Of a DNA stretch of 64,000 nucleotides, positions 9,791 through 19,653 are shown piece after piece (within the stretch, counting starts at the first letter, position 1; each line of letters opens with the position of its first letter). The position numbers and the translations under genes are program-made. Under the pieces are notes generated by a model, which searched no databases, was not told the origin of the DNA, and saw only the letters and a program-made list of their open reading frames with translations. The DNA comes from Bacillota bacterium (GTDB lineage: Bacteria > Bacillota > Clostridia > Clostridiales > Clostridiaceae), in NCBI GenBank assembly GCA_021781745.1, contig JAJXWH010000021.1:20401-84400 (forward strand). The letters are read 5' to 3'.

Positions 9791-9942
9791 ATCTCAGTAT
9801 TCTCCTTTATATTACTTTCTCTTCACTCCCTTCATAGAACATTTTATTTTAACTTTATAAAGATTCTATGAAGATCTAAAATTTAACTAAATTATAGCAT
9901 ATATAAGGAACATTCAAATGAATTTATTTCTATAAAATAAAA

Positions 9943-10008
9943 GAGCCACAAAAATCCAATTTTAGATTTTCGTGGGTTTCATGTGTGGCGAAACGTGACC
10001 AGCCTCCA
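9943..10008. repeat. Intergenic repeat copy 3 at the mutS 3' end
   Basis: On the minus strand this reads as CCACGAAAATC, a short loop, then GATTTTTGTGG and a T-rich tail, which is a plausible terminator just after mutS. The segment tcgtgggtttcatg plus gcgaaacgtgacc matches copy 2. The position at the 3' end of a minus-strand gene repeats the placement of the other copies. Confidence 0.5.
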
Positions 10009-10015
10009 CACTTAT

Positions 10016-12787
10016 TTACTTGTTCAATTTTTTTGCTTCTGAAACCAATCTGTATAAAGTATTCATAGCTTCCATTGGATTAAGGCTTAATATATCCACT
10101 TCACTAATTTCTTTTAGTAATGCTTCCTTTTCAATAAAAGTAAAATCTAACTGCATATTACTTGAAGAATCCTTATTTTTGTGTTTCTTATGTGTATGCT
10201 CTAATTTATTTTCAATAACATTTTCAGTTAAAGGAACTTTTTCATGTTTAACTTCTTCAACATACTCACTCTTACTTTCAGAAACTATTTCTGTAACAAT
10301 AACCTTATTATCTGAAGTATTTATATCTACAGAGACTTCACTTTCTTTAATATCACTATTGGTTACCTTATGTATATCAAAAGTATTTTCGCCTTCAAGG
10401 CTTAAAAGAATCTCTTTAGCTCTATTAATTACCCCCTCAGGAAGTCCTGCTAATTTTGCAACCTCAATTCCATAAGACTCATCTGCGCCGCCTTCAACTA
10501 TTTTTCTTAGGAATATTACACTGTCTTTCATCTTCTTAACTGCTACAGAATAGTTTTTAACTCCAGGTAAAACTCCTTCTAATTTTACTAATTCATGATA
10601 ATGGGTAGCGAATAATGTCTTGCATCTTAAATTTTCATTTCCTGTAATATACTCAATGACAGACCACGCAATAGAAAGTCCATCATATGTTGAAGTACCA
10701 CGTCCAACCTCATCTAATAATACTAAACTTTTAGACGTTGCATTCTTAAGTATATTAGAAACTTCCCACATTTCCACCATAAAGGTTGATTTACCACCTG
10801 CCAAATCATCTGATGCACCAATTCTAGTGAATATCTTATCACATATTGATATATTTGCACTAGCAGCTGGAACAAATGAACCTATTTGAGCCATTAAGGT
10901 AATCAAGGCAACCTGTCTCATATAAGTTGATTTACCAGCCATATTGGGACCTGTTATAAGCAATAATTCTTTATCACTTTGATTTAAGGTAGTATTATTA
11001 GAAACGAACTCTCCTCTACCAATTACTTTTTCAACTACTGGATGTCTTCCTTCTGTTATTTCAATTAAACCATCTTCATTAATCTCAGGTTTAACATAAT
11101 CATTTTCAAGAGCTATTAGTGCTAATGTAGATATACCATCTAAATTTGATATAATTCTAGCACTTTTTTTAAGTCTAGCAATTTCATTTTCAATTTTATC
11201 TCTTATTTCACTAAATAGTGAATATTCTAAATTTATAAGCTTTTCCTCAGCTCCTAAAATCTTATCTTCCATTACTTTAAGTTCTTCTGTAATGTATCTT
11301 TCAGCATTAGCAAGGGTTTGTTTTCTAACATACCTTCCTTCTGGGATAGAACTATAATTAGATTTGGATATTTCTATATAATATCCAAAGACCTTATTAT
11401 AACCAACCTTTAAAGATTTAATTCCTGTAAATTCTCTTTCACGATTTTCAAGAGCAGCAATCCACTCTTTTCCATGTAACTTAGATTGCCTTAATTCATT
11501 AACTTCAGCATTATATCCATCCTTTATTATGTTTCCTTCTTTAATGCTTAATGATGGTTCTTCCTTAATTGACAATTCTAATAAATTCCTTATATCTGCT
11601 AGCTCATCTAAACTTTCATAATACTCCTTTAATAAATCAGAATTAGTGTTCTTTAAAAGTCCTTTTATAGCTGGAATTTTATCTAAGGATGCTTTTAGTG
11701 ATAATAAGTCCTTTGCATTAACATTTTTATTAGATATTTTACCTACGATTCTTTCAATATCATAAATATCTTTTAAGGAATTTCTTAAATCCTCATTTAA
11801 ACTAATTGAACTAAATATCTCATTTACACCATTTAGTCTCTTAATAATTTCAGATTTAATTATTAATGGTTCTTCAATCCATTTTCTTATAGTTCTGCCT
11901 CCCATAGATGTAGCACTTTTGTCAAGAACCCATAAAAGAGAACCTTTTTTACTTTTTTCTCTTATACTTTCAGTAAGTTCTAAGTTTCTTCTCGAATTAC
12001 CATCTATAGTCATGTAATTAACTATTTCATATTGTTCTAATAAATTTATATTTGTTAAGCTCATTTTTTGAGTTTCATATATGTACTTAAGTAATACTCT
12101 GCTGGCAATTTCTCTTTCCTCATTTAGACCTGCTACTTCCATTTCAGAAAATTGCTCAATAAGTTCTTCTTTACTGACAAGAAACTCATCAAATTTCATT
12201 TTTGATAAAAGTGCTGATGTAACTCCACCTATATCATTTATTAGAGTTTCATCAAAATCCTCATCAATCAAAATTTCCTTAGGCGAAACTTTTGAAATTT
12301 CATCTAACAAGCTAATTTTTATATTATCAAAAGAAGTTACTTTAAACTCACCTGTGCTTATGTCTGAAACTGATATCCCAATTTTATCATCATTTATGTA
12401 TATAGCCATTAAATATGTATTATCATTTTCTAAGGAACTATTTACATCCACAAAAGTACCTGGCGTAATAACTTTTACTACACCTCTTTTAACGATGCCT
12501 TTAGACTCTTTAGGATCTTCAAGTTGTTCACATATAGCAACTTTATATCCTTTGTTAACTAATCTTGGAATGTATGCAGCCGCTGCATGATGTGGAATTC
12601 CGCACATAGGAGCCCTTTCTTCAAGTCCGCAATTTTTCCCAGTAAGTACTAATTCTAATTCTCTTGATACTGTAACAGCGTCATCAAAGAACATTTCATA
12701 AAAATCACCTAATCTATAGAAAAGAATACAATCGCTGTATTCCTCCTTAGTTTTCATATATTCTACCATCATTGGCGTTAAAGCCAT
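10016..12787 (-). CDS. mutS: DNA mismatch repair protein MutS
   Basis: MutS recognises mismatches and recruits MutL. The N-terminus has the mismatch-contact motif [11 protein letters not shown] at about residues 28-38. The connector, lever and clamp domains follow, then the ATPase with Walker [14 protein letters not shown] and the signature region [15 protein letters not shown]. The start is set at the ATG at 12787, because AGGAGG lies 9 bases upstream; the tracked TTG start six bases earlier is too close to it. At 923 residues it is longer than most MutS, owing to a charged, low-complexity insert (about 805-880) before the C-terminal helical tail. No mutL is adjacent in this window, although the two are often neighbours in clostridia. 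Confidence 0.96.
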   Translation of the reverse strand: MALTPMMVEYMKTKEEYSDCILFYRLGDFYEMFFDDAVTVSRELELVLTGKNCGLEERAPMCGIPHHAAAAYIPRLVNKGYKVAICEQLEDPKESKGIVKRGVVKVITPGTFVDVNSSLENDNTYLMAIYINDDKIGISVSDISTGEFKVTSFDNIKISLLDEISKVSPKEILIDEDFDETLINDIGGVTSALLSKMKFDEFLVSKEELIEQFSEMEVAGLNEEREIASRVLLKYIYETQKMSLTNINLLEQYEIVNYMTIDGNSRRNLELTESIREKSKKGSLLWVLDKSATSMGGRTIRKWIEEPLIIKSEIIKRLNGVNEIFSSISLNEDLRNSLKDIYDIERIVGKISNKNVNAKDLLSLKASLDKIPAIKGLLKNTNSDLLKEYYESLDELADIRNLLELSIKEEPSLSIKEGNIIKDGYNAEVNELRQSKLHGKEWIAALENREREFTGIKSLKVGYNKVFGYYIEISKSNYSSIPEGRYVRKQTLANAERYITEELKVMEDKILGAEEKLINLEYSLFSEIRDKIENEIARLKKSARIISNLDGISTLALIALENDYVKPEINEDGLIEITEGRHPVVEKVIGRGEFVSNNTTLNQSDKELLLITGPNMAGKSTYMRQVALITLMAQIGSFVPAASANISICDKIFTRIGASDDLAGGKSTFMVEMWEVSNILKNATSKSLVLLDEVGRGTSTYDGLSIAWSVIEYITGNENLRCKTLFATHYHELVKLEGVLPGVKNYSVAVKKMKDSVIFLRKIVEGGADESYGIEVAKLAGLPEGVINRAKEILLSLEGENTFDIHKVTNSDIKESEVSVDINTSDNKVIVTEIVSESKSEYVEEVKHEKVPLTENVIENKLEHTHKKHKNKDSSSNMQLDFTFIEKEALLKEISEVDILSLNPMEAMNTLYRLVSEAKKLNK

Positions 12788-12977
12788 AATCAATTTCCTC
12801 CTTTAATGCTAACATTTTAAGGGAAGATCTATATAAATCTACTTTATCCTCATGTCTAGCCACTGTGCTCCTCTATTTTTCATGGTAGGAAATAACAGTA
12901 ACTAGAACCTAGACAAACCAAACTAAGATTCAGATGGAAATTAAGTTCCACTTGAATCAAATTTTACTTTATAACCT

Positions 12978-13020
12978 AAAAATCCCTAGAACAATTATAA
13001 CAATTATCTTAGGGATTTTC
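12978..13020 (-). terminator. Intrinsic terminator of gapN
   Basis: The arms AAAATCCCT and AGGGATTTT are separated by about 23 bases and followed by T-rich sequence, just past the gapN stop. The loop contains acaattataacaattat, which recurs in the terminator at 16890. Confidence 0.8.
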
Positions 13021-13053
13021 ATTATTATTTTTTACTTCATTTTGTTAAACTCA

Positions 13054-14514
13054 TTATCTTACTAAATTTATTACAGTTGCTTTAGGTCTAGACATCGATT
13101 CAATAGAATATCTTATTCCCTGTGTTCCAATCCCTGAAGCTTTTACTCCTAAGAAAGGAAAATGATCAGGCCCTCTTTCTGTTTTATTATTAACTTGAAC
13201 AGTTCCAACCTCTAATCTGTCTGCAACATAAAAAGCATCATCAATATTTTCAGTGAAAACTGCACTTTGAAGTCCGTATTCTGATTTATTTGCAATTTCT
13301 ATAGCTTCATCTTTGTCTTTCACTCTAATAATAGGTAAAACTGGTCCAAATGGTTCTTCCCAAGCAATTCTCATGTCTGTAGTTACATTATCGAAGAGAG
13401 TTGGGTAAATTAAATTATCATCTCTATTTCCACCTACAATTAAATCTGCACCCTTATCCTTGGCATCCTTAATCAGTTCCTCGACATAATCAGCTGATTT
13501 AGTGCTTATTAATGGTACAATATCTACATCCTTATCTAAAGGATTTCCAACAGTAAGTTTGCTCATTTTTTGCTTTACTTTGCCAACTAACTCATCAGCA
13601 ACTTTTTCTAGAACTAAAATTCTTTTTACAGCAGTACATCTTTGACCAGAATATGAATAACCTCCAGCTACTATATTATTAGCAGCAAGTTCTAAATCTG
13701 CGTCTTCTAAAACAATAGCTGCATCCTTACCACCTAATTCCATAAGCAGTGGAACCATACTTGTTATTTTAGAAATTCTTACTCCTATTTCTGTACTACC
13801 TGTAAAGTTAATAAAGTTTATACCTTTATGTGTTACAGCATAATCACCTATTTCACTGCCTCTTCCTGTTATAGTATTTAAAACACCTGCAGGAACACCT
13901 GCTTCTTGAAATACTTTTGCTAAATATAAACCACATAAGCTTCCTTGAGTTGCAGGTTTAAGTACAACAGAATTTCCTACAATTATTGCTGGAGCTATTT
14001 TAGATGCTGATAAATTTATTGGATAATTAAATGGAGAAATTGCAAGTACAACTCCTAGTGGTTCTCTATTTACAACTGAAATTTTATTTCTTTTAAACCC
14101 TGGGAATGTATCTCCTGGTATACTTTCACCCGCCATATTTTTAGCTGTATCTGCTGTGAATCTAATAAAATCAGCAGTTCTATGAATTTCTGATTTAGAA
14201 CTTTTTCTATCCTTACCAATTTCTCTTATCATTATATCTACAAGTTCGTTAGTATTTTCTACTAATATATTAGCAGCTTTATATAATATTTCTGCTCTTT
14301 CGCTTATTGGCACTTTACTCCATTCTCTTTGAGCATCTTTAGCAATCTTTATTACATAGTCAACTTCTTCTTTTGTCATAGCTGGAACTGTGCCTACTAG
14401 AGAATTATCCAGTGGAGAATGTATTTCTATTAAATTATTCTCTTTGGCACCCACCCATTCACCATTTATTAAATTTTTAAAATTATTATTCTCGCATTTT
14501 ATACAATTAAACAT
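13054..14514 (-). CDS. gapN: NADP-dependent glyceraldehyde-3-phosphate dehydrogenase (GapN)
   Basis: This non-phosphorylating dehydrogenase oxidises glyceraldehyde 3-phosphate to 3-phosphoglycerate with NADP, bypassing GAPDH and phosphoglycerate kinase and yielding NADPH. Its 486 residues have the aldehyde-dehydrogenase fold. Visible motifs are the catalytic Asn in SPFNYPINLS, the cofactor loop FTGSTEIG, the general base Glu in MELGGKDAAIVLED and the nucleophile Cys in SGQRCTAVKR. The C-terminal stretch RGPDHFPFLGVKASGIGTQG is typical of GapN rather than other aldehyde dehydrogenases. It stands alone with its own terminator. GapN is known in solventogenic clostridia. Confidence 0.93.
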   Translation of the reverse strand: MFNCIKCENNNFKNLINGEWVGAKENNLIEIHSPLDNSLVGTVPAMTKEEVDYVIKIAKDAQREWSKVPISERAEILYKAANILVENTNELVDIMIREIGKDRKSSKSEIHRTADFIRFTADTAKNMAGESIPGDTFPGFKRNKISVVNREPLGVVLAISPFNYPINLSASKIAPAIIVGNSVVLKPATQGSLCGLYLAKVFQEAGVPAGVLNTITGRGSEIGDYAVTHKGINFINFTGSTEIGVRISKITSMVPLLMELGGKDAAIVLEDADLELAANNIVAGGYSYSGQRCTAVKRILVLEKVADELVGKVKQKMSKLTVGNPLDKDVDIVPLISTKSADYVEELIKDAKDKGADLIVGGNRDDNLIYPTLFDNVTTDMRIAWEEPFGPVLPIIRVKDKDEAIEIANKSEYGLQSAVFTENIDDAFYVADRLEVGTVQVNNKTERGPDHFPFLGVKASGIGTQGIRYSIESMSRPKATVINLVR

Positions 14515-14709
14515 TATTTCACCTCTTCCTGATAAGCTATATTAATTAATATTCATTACTCTTTAGTATTATATTACACCAGTTATTATATTATATCCAT
14601 ATAAAAAAATATAATAAGATAAATAAATTTAAAATATTGCAAAAAATAACTTGAAGTTAATCCGTTCTTAATACTTTTTCAATATAATATTTACAAAAGG
14701 AGTGATAGT

Positions 14710-15288
14710 ATGAAAAAATTAAATATATGCATTGATATTGATGGAACTATAACAGATCCTTATTATTGGTTAAGCTATGCAAATAGCTATTTTAACTGTA
14801 ACATTTCCGAAGAACAAGTTACATGTTATGAAATTGCTAAAGTTCTTAATGTAAAAGAAAGTGACTACCTTGAATTTTATGATAAGCTTAAAGTAAAAAT
14901 TCATACTGAAGAAAAATTAAGACATGATGTTAAAGAAATATTGAATAAAGTTTTTGAAAATAATAATATCTATTTTGTGACAGCTAGAGAAAAATCTTTA
15001 GAACTTTTGACTTTTCGTTATTTAAAAGAACATGGGATTCCCTTTGATGAACTTTATGTTTTAGGTACCCACAATAAAGTTCCTAAAGCTTTTGATTTGG
15101 ACTGTGATATTTTTATAGAAGATAGCTATGACAATGCTCTTCAATTATCACAAAGTGGATTTTTTGTTATATTGCTCGATACAAATTATAATAGATTTGA
15201 GTTAAATGAAAATATTATAAGAGTTTCAAATTGGAGTGAAGTATTACAAATTATAAATGAATTTATAAAAGAAAGAGAAGCAATCTAA
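14710..15288 (+). CDS. HAD-family 5'(3')-deoxyribonucleotidase-like protein (YqfW type)
   Basis: This is a cytoplasmic HAD hydrolase of 192 residues in the NT5C/YqfW group, likely a nucleotide phosphatase. Motif I is CIDIDGTITDP, with nucleophile Asp and acid Asp. Motif II is in YFVTARE, and motif III/IV is in KVPKAFDLDCDIFIEDS. AAGGAGTG lies 5-6 bases before the ATG, fixing the start. It is transcribed alone, divergent from gapN. Confidence 0.82.
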   Translation: MKKLNICIDIDGTITDPYYWLSYANSYFNCNISEEQVTCYEIAKVLNVKESDYLEFYDKLKVKIHTEEKLRHDVKEILNKVFENNNIYFVTAREKSLELLTFRYLKEHGIPFDELYVLGTHNKVPKAFDLDCDIFIEDSYDNALQLSQSGFFVILLDTNYNRFELNENIIRVSNWSEVLQIINEFIKEREAI

Positions 15289-15429
15289 TATAAATTCATT
15301 ATCCTACCAATATATAAAAAATAGTATACAAAAGACATTTCGTATTTTTTAATGTATTTTTGTTTCAAATCTTATTTCTTAAACTTCATCTTTAAGTAGT
15401 CCTCCCCTCCTTTCTTTCATACCTTAAGT

Positions 15430-16212
15430 TTACTTTAATCTATTATCTTTAGTAAAAAATGTTCTGTAACCAAGAGTTACAAATAATACAGTTGTAATAG
15501 CTGTACTTCCTAAAATTGCAAGCATAATCCCAATTTGATATTTTATTGCAGTAAGAGGATAAGTTCCTGAAAGAATTTGTCCTGTCATCATTCCTGGCAA
15601 GGACACAATTCCTATAGTAAGCATATTGCTCATTGTAGGCAAAATTGCACTATCAAAGGCATTATTTACAATTTCTTTAGCTGCTACTACCGGTGTTGCA
15701 CCAAGCATTAAGGAATTTTCAATTTCAACTCTTTTATCTTCAAAATCGTTACATAGTCTATTTGCCCCTAAAGATATACCTGTCATACTGTTACCAACAA
15801 TCATTCCTGAAATAGGTATAAAATATTGAGGATTAAACCAAGGTCGTACGTTTAATACGATAATTATAAAAAATGCAGCAACCAATAAGCATCCCACTAT
15901 CATAGAAAAAGCAATAATTATCTTTAGTTCCTTTGACATTTTAGTTTTTACTCTTTCAATAGAACTATAAATAGCAAAAGAAATCATTATAACAATCATT
16001 AACGAGGTTAACCACCATCTAGGGTTTTCAAAGACAAACATTAAAATATATCCCATTATTGTTAGCTGCAAAGTCATTCTAGTTGAAGCAATCAGAATTT
16101 GCTTTTCACGTTTTATACCTCTTGCTTTAAATATAATCAGCATTATAAATACAAATACATAAGCTATTGAAAGTTGAACTACAGATAAGTTCATTACCGA
16201 ATTATTATTCAT
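15430..16212 (-). CDS. fetB: FetB-type iron export permease
   Basis: This is an integral membrane protein of the UPF0014/FetB family, 260 residues with about six or seven membrane segments. Conserved stretches include ISGMIVGNSMTGISLGANR and LMLGATPVVAAKEIV, typical of the family. In E. coli FetAB exports iron and protects against peroxide. Its start overlaps the stop of the ATPase gene by 8 bases. No Fur- or PerR-like box was recognised upstream. Confidence 0.9.
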   Translation of the reverse strand: MNNNSVMNLSVVQLSIAYVFVFIMLIIFKARGIKREKQILIASTRMTLQLTIMGYILMFVFENPRWWLTSLMIVIMISFAIYSSIERVKTKMSKELKIIIAFSMIVGCLLVAAFFIIIVLNVRPWFNPQYFIPISGMIVGNSMTGISLGANRLCNDFEDKRVEIENSLMLGATPVVAAKEIVNNAFDSAILPTMSNMLTIGIVSLPGMMTGQILSGTYPLTAIKYQIGIMLAILGSTAITTVLFVTLGYRTFFTKDNRLK

Positions 16213-16849
16213 AATATGCCTCCGTTACCTTTCCTTCTTCAATCCTAACTAATGAATCTGGAAATTTTCTGGCAATTTGTTCTGAGTGAGTAATCATAAT
16301 AAGTTCTTTATTATTTTCTAAAACAAACTTTGAAAAATTATCAATTATAAACTGCTCTGTTTCTTTATCTAATGCGGCAGAAGGTTCATCTAGTAAATAT
16401 GTATCAGCATCCATTAACATGACACGCGCAAGACATAACCTTTGTTTTTCTCCTCCTGAAAGATTACCACACCCATCAGATAGCTGCTTATTAAGTTCCA
16501 CTCTTTCAAGCGTCTCCTTTAAAATATCTTGAGATACTGCTTTCTTTTTTGAAAATTCCAAACCAATTTGCAAATTATCTTCAATTGTACCACTGTAAAT
16601 TACAGGAGTCTGTCCAAGCATAACTACATTTCGTCTAAGCTTTATTGTATCCATTTTAGAAATATCATTATTATTATAATAAATAATCCCCTCGTCAGGC
16701 ACATTTAAACAATTTAACATTCGTAGAAGTGTGGTTTTTCCACTGCCTGAAGGCCCTATAATACATGTTATGGGTTTATAGATACGCAAAAAAGAAATAT
16801 CTAATATATTTTTATATTTCAAATTCCTTATTTCAAACATATTTCTCAC
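16205..16849 (-). CDS. fetA: FetA-type iron export ATP-binding protein
   Basis: This ABC ATPase has 214 residues. Walker A is GPSGSGKTTLLRML, the signature is LSGGEKQRLCLARVML and Walker B is TYLLDEPSAALDKE. It pairs with the FetB-type permease, which starts inside its last codons. The short length, without extra C-terminal domains, fits the FetA/YbbL group. Confidence 0.9.
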   Translation of the reverse strand: MRNMFEIRNLKYKNILDISFLRIYKPITCIIGPSGSGKTTLLRMLNCLNVPDEGIIYYNNNDISKMDTIKLRRNVVMLGQTPVIYSGTIEDNLQIGLEFSKKKAVSQDILKETLERVELNKQLSDGCGNLSGGEKQRLCLARVMLMDADTYLLDEPSAALDKETEQFIIDNFSKFVLENNKELIMITHSEQIARKFPDSLVRIEEGKVTEAYYE

Positions 16850-16889
16850 ATCCTTTGTATATATTTAGTATGCATAATTAAAAAATAAT

Positions 16890-16926
16890 AGACCTTGTAA
16901 CAATTATAACAATTATTACAAGGTCT
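16890..16926 (-). terminator. Intrinsic terminator after the ATPase-LexA fusion gene
   Basis: The arms AGACCTTGTAA and TTACAAGGTCT form a long stem. The spacer aacaattataacaattat is almost identical to that of the gapN terminator. It lies just past the stop at 16940, upstream of fetA. Confidence 0.8.
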
Positions 16927-16939
16927 TTCATTAATTTTA

Positions 16940-18478
16940 CTAATTTTTAACCAGTCCGATAGCTACTCCAAGAAAACTAAATTGCTGATCTGTGATAAAA
17001 ATAGGTTCATACTTCTCATTTTCAGGCATAAGAACAACTTGTCTATTAATAATATTGTAGGTCTTTAATGTAGCTTCACCATCAATATCAACTGCAACTA
17101 TATCTTTAACCTTTGGCATACCTTGTTTAGTTATTACAACATAGTCTCCATCACAAATATTCTTATTTATCATCGAATCCCCTTTAACTTTAAGCATAAA
17201 TGTATCCTTTGAACTACGTATCCATTCTTTTGGTAAGTAATAATTGTCTTCAATATACTCATTTATAGGAATAGGATTACCTGCCGCAATCTCACTGAAT
17301 ACTGGAATACTCACTACTTCTTCAACTTTTTCTTCAATTCCGTTATATTCAATATATATATCATCTATATTTCCAGAATCTTTTATGAAATTATGATGTA
17401 TATTTCTTTTCAAGTCAATATACTTAATAGTGTCCAATCTTAAAGGCTCTTCTATTTTTATATCCTTTTCTATAGTTTTATCTTCTAATAAGACATCCTT
17501 AGCATCATTAGATTCATTTATTTCTTTAATCTCAACACTAGAATAATTCGTCTTTAAGGTAATACTTTTTCCTTTCATATCATAGCCTAAACTAGCAAAC
17601 GACTTTCCGTTTGTAAGCCAACTATCATATTCGCTATTATTAGATGTATCCATTATAAAAGTAATACTTGAATATGTTTTTTTATTATTTATTGCACCTA
17701 AGAATTCTAGTTGAGCTTTTGTTAACATTTGGCTATCATCAATAAAAATATGCACATATGACTTTACACTCTTACTCTTTGCTGACTTTAAAGCTAGTAA
17801 AACTAAATCCTGATCATCAATTTTGTTTAATTCGTTTAAGTTTTTATTATACTCTTTCAATATTTCAAATATAGCTTGTCTTTGTTCAGAGTTTTTTCTA
17901 AGTACTTTAGGATAGCTGCCATAAACCAATTTATTCATTTTTTTAGATCTATTGGCATTTTGATATTCATTAAGCTTTGTAAAATTACACGACTTAATCC
18001 ACATAATTTCTTTTTGTATAAAGTCAGCATATTTCAAGTCTAATATACTAAGCTTTTTTTTATTATATTTCTTTATTACAGCCATTATTGCTTTATCAAG
18101 GCAACCTTGTCTTTCTTCTAAGGATGCGATAGTAAAATTCTTTTTATATTTCTTTTTGTATTGATTAAAGTAATACATTATTAATGAATCTATTGTACTA
18201 ATTTCTAATTTATCACTATTGTCTTCGTCAAAAAAACTGCTTTGATGGTACTTTTCAGTCTCTATATTTTTATAAATAAATGAAACTGCTTTTGATACTT
18301 CATCACTATACGTAGCAATAAGTATTTTATCATCCTTAGTTATGCAATAATTGTTAAGTAATAATGGAATTTTATTTATAAATGTTGTAGTTTTTCCTGT
18401 TCCCTTTTCGCCTTTTATCAGCATATGGCCATTAGGCTTGTTTCTAAGTATCTTTTTTTGTTCTCTATTAAACTCCAC
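16940..18478 (-). CDS. UvrD-like ATPase fused to a LexA-type S24 peptidase
   Basis: This 512-residue protein joins two activities. The N-terminal part resembles the 1A domain of superfamily I helicases, with Walker A IKGEKGTGKTTTF at about 20-33 and Walker B HIFIDDSQML at about 245-254. Helicase motifs of a second RecA domain are not seen. After a charged linker (about 310-390), a LexA/UmuD-like domain carries a cleavage site EIAAGNP (Ala-Gly near 399-400), the nucleophile Ser in KGDSMIN (about 435) and the Lys in EATLKTYN (about 472). The Ser-Lys spacing of 37 equals that of E. coli LexA. There is no helix-turn-helix. A near-consensus SOS box lies in the promoter region. It may be a DNA-damage-responsive ATPase inactivated or released by self-cleavage. 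That role is inferred. Confidence 0.85.
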   Translation of the reverse strand: MEFNREQKKILRNKPNGHMLIKGEKGTGKTTTFINKIPLLLNNYCITKDDKILIATYSDEVSKAVSFIYKNIETEKYHQSSFFDEDNSDKLEISTIDSLIMYYFNQYKKKYKKNFTIASLEERQGCLDKAIMAVIKKYNKKKLSILDLKYADFIQKEIMWIKSCNFTKLNEYQNANRSKKMNKLVYGSYPKVLRKNSEQRQAIFEILKEYNKNLNELNKIDDQDLVLLALKSAKSKSVKSYVHIFIDDSQMLTKAQLEFLGAINNKKTYSSITFIMDTSNNSEYDSWLTNGKSFASLGYDMKGKSITLKTNYSSVEIKEINESNDAKDVLLEDKTIEKDIKIEEPLRLDTIKYIDLKRNIHHNFIKDSGNIDDIYIEYNGIEEKVEEVVSIPVFSEIAAGNPIPINEYIEDNYYLPKEWIRSSKDTFMLKVKGDSMINKNICDGDYVVITKQGMPKVKDIVAVDIDGEATLKTYNIINRQVVLMPENEKYEPIFITDQQFSFLGVAIGLVKN

Positions 18479-18521
18479 TTTTTCACTCCTTCCATTTATT
18501 ACTTACACTTAAAATATCTTA

Positions 18522-18577
18522 CGAACAAATATTTTAATTATTGTTGTAATTATACTATATTATCAGGGAAAGTGCAA
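18522..18577 (-). promoter_or_regulatory. Promoter with near-consensus SOS (LexA) box for the ATPase-LexA fusion
   Basis: On the minus strand TTGCAC (18577-18572) and TATAAT (18554-18549) are 17 bases apart. Just downstream lies an SOS-like box, read on the plus strand as CGAACAAATATTTT (18522-18535). It matches 12 of 14 positions of the Gram-positive consensus CGAACRNRYGTTYC. The location after the -10 suits repression by LexA. One half-site is imperfect, so the call is moderate. Confidence 0.55.
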
Positions 18578-18729
18578 AATTTAGGCTTTCGCCACTATGA
18601 ATGTATCATGGTAAAACTATTGAAATGTTGTATTACTTCAGCAAAATATGTATAATTGACAAAGAAACTATTTCATACGAAAGTAAAAGTATTCCAAGAA
18701 TGTACAAGCAGATATGGAAGGAGAAAAAA

Positions 18730-19524
18730 ATGAAACAAAGCATTATATTTTTTGATATTGATGGAACCTTACTTAGTGAAGAAACTTATACAGTTCCAGA
18801 AAGTGCAAAAAGAGCAATAAAAATGGCACAAGAAAATGGACATCTTGTATTTATTAATACAGGAAGGCCAATATTAGAAATTGATGATTGTATTCAGGAA
18901 TTAAATTTCGATGGATATATATGTGGATGTGGTACATACATAGAATTTAAGAATAAAGAGTTATTTCATAAAAGCCTCGGAGTTGAACTATCAAAACAAG
19001 TTGCTAGGAAATTAATCCAGTATAACATCGATGGCATCTTAGAGGGAAAATTTGGTGTTTATTATGACGATGATAATAATATATGCTCAAAAGAAGTTCT
19101 TAGAATTAAAGCTCGTCATATTAAAGAAGGTTTTTATAAGGGACAAACTTTTGAAGATCCAGAAATAGATTTTGATAAGTTTGTAATATGGACAAATGAA
19201 AATAGTAACTTTGAATCCTTTCACGAAGAATTTAAAAATTATTTTGATTTTATACACCGTAGTGAAAATTTCTATGAACTAGTTCCAATTGGTTTCTCAA
19301 AGGCCACTGGCATTAAATATTTAATTGATATTTTAGATATTCCTCATGAAAATACTTACGCTATTGGTGACAGTACTAATGATTTAACCATGCTTGAATA
19401 TGTTAAAAACAGCATTGCTATGGGTAATAGTAATCCAATATTATTTGATTTAGTTTCCTTTGTTACAAAAGATATTGAAGAAGATGGAATTGAACATGCT
19501 TTAAAACACTATAAGATCATATAA
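18730..19524 (+). CDS. Cof-type HAD phosphatase
   Basis: This is a cytoplasmic sugar- or cofactor-phosphatase of the Cof/YidA group, 264 residues. Motif I is FFDIDGTLLSE, motif II is in FINTGRP, and the C-terminal motif is AIGDSTNDLTMLEYV. The tracked ORF starts at 18601. AAGGAGA directly before the ATG at 18730, and the place of motif I, show that the later ATG is the true start. The substrate is not predictable. Confidence 0.9.
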   Translation: MKQSIIFFDIDGTLLSEETYTVPESAKRAIKMAQENGHLVFINTGRPILEIDDCIQELNFDGYICGCGTYIEFKNKELFHKSLGVELSKQVARKLIQYNIDGILEGKFGVYYDDDNNICSKEVLRIKARHIKEGFYKGQTFEDPEIDFDKFVIWTNENSNFESFHEEFKNYFDFIHRSENFYELVPIGFSKATGIKYLIDILDIPHENTYAIGDSTNDLTMLEYVKNSIAMGNSNPILFDLVSFVTKDIEEDGIEHALKHYKII

Positions 19525-19603
19525 ACGAAAAATATTTATTCCTACTTGAATATATAGAACTAAAGCTTTTTTGAAGCATACTTTAATAGCGGCATGGTAA
19601 TTT

Positions 19604-19638
19604 AAAAGAGTGAGATTAAAATAAATTCTCACTCTTTT
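19604..19638. terminator. Bidirectional terminator between the HAD gene and panD
   Basis: The arms AAAAGAGTGAGA and TCTCACTCTTTT are perfect and separated by 11 bases, with A/T tracts on both sides. It serves both convergent units: the HAD phosphatase (+) and the pantothenate operon (-). Confidence 0.9.
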
Positions 19639-19653
19639 ATTTGTAATTAAAAT

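Noticed and set aside
10020-12590. Three plus-strand ORFs inside mutS
   Set aside because: All lie wholly within mutS on the opposite strand and show shadow-like composition.
12794-13053. Gap between mutS and gapN examined for a small RNA or riboswitch
   Set aside because: Only the gapN terminator is clear. The rest shows partial dyads around tagaacctagac but no conserved RNA motif.
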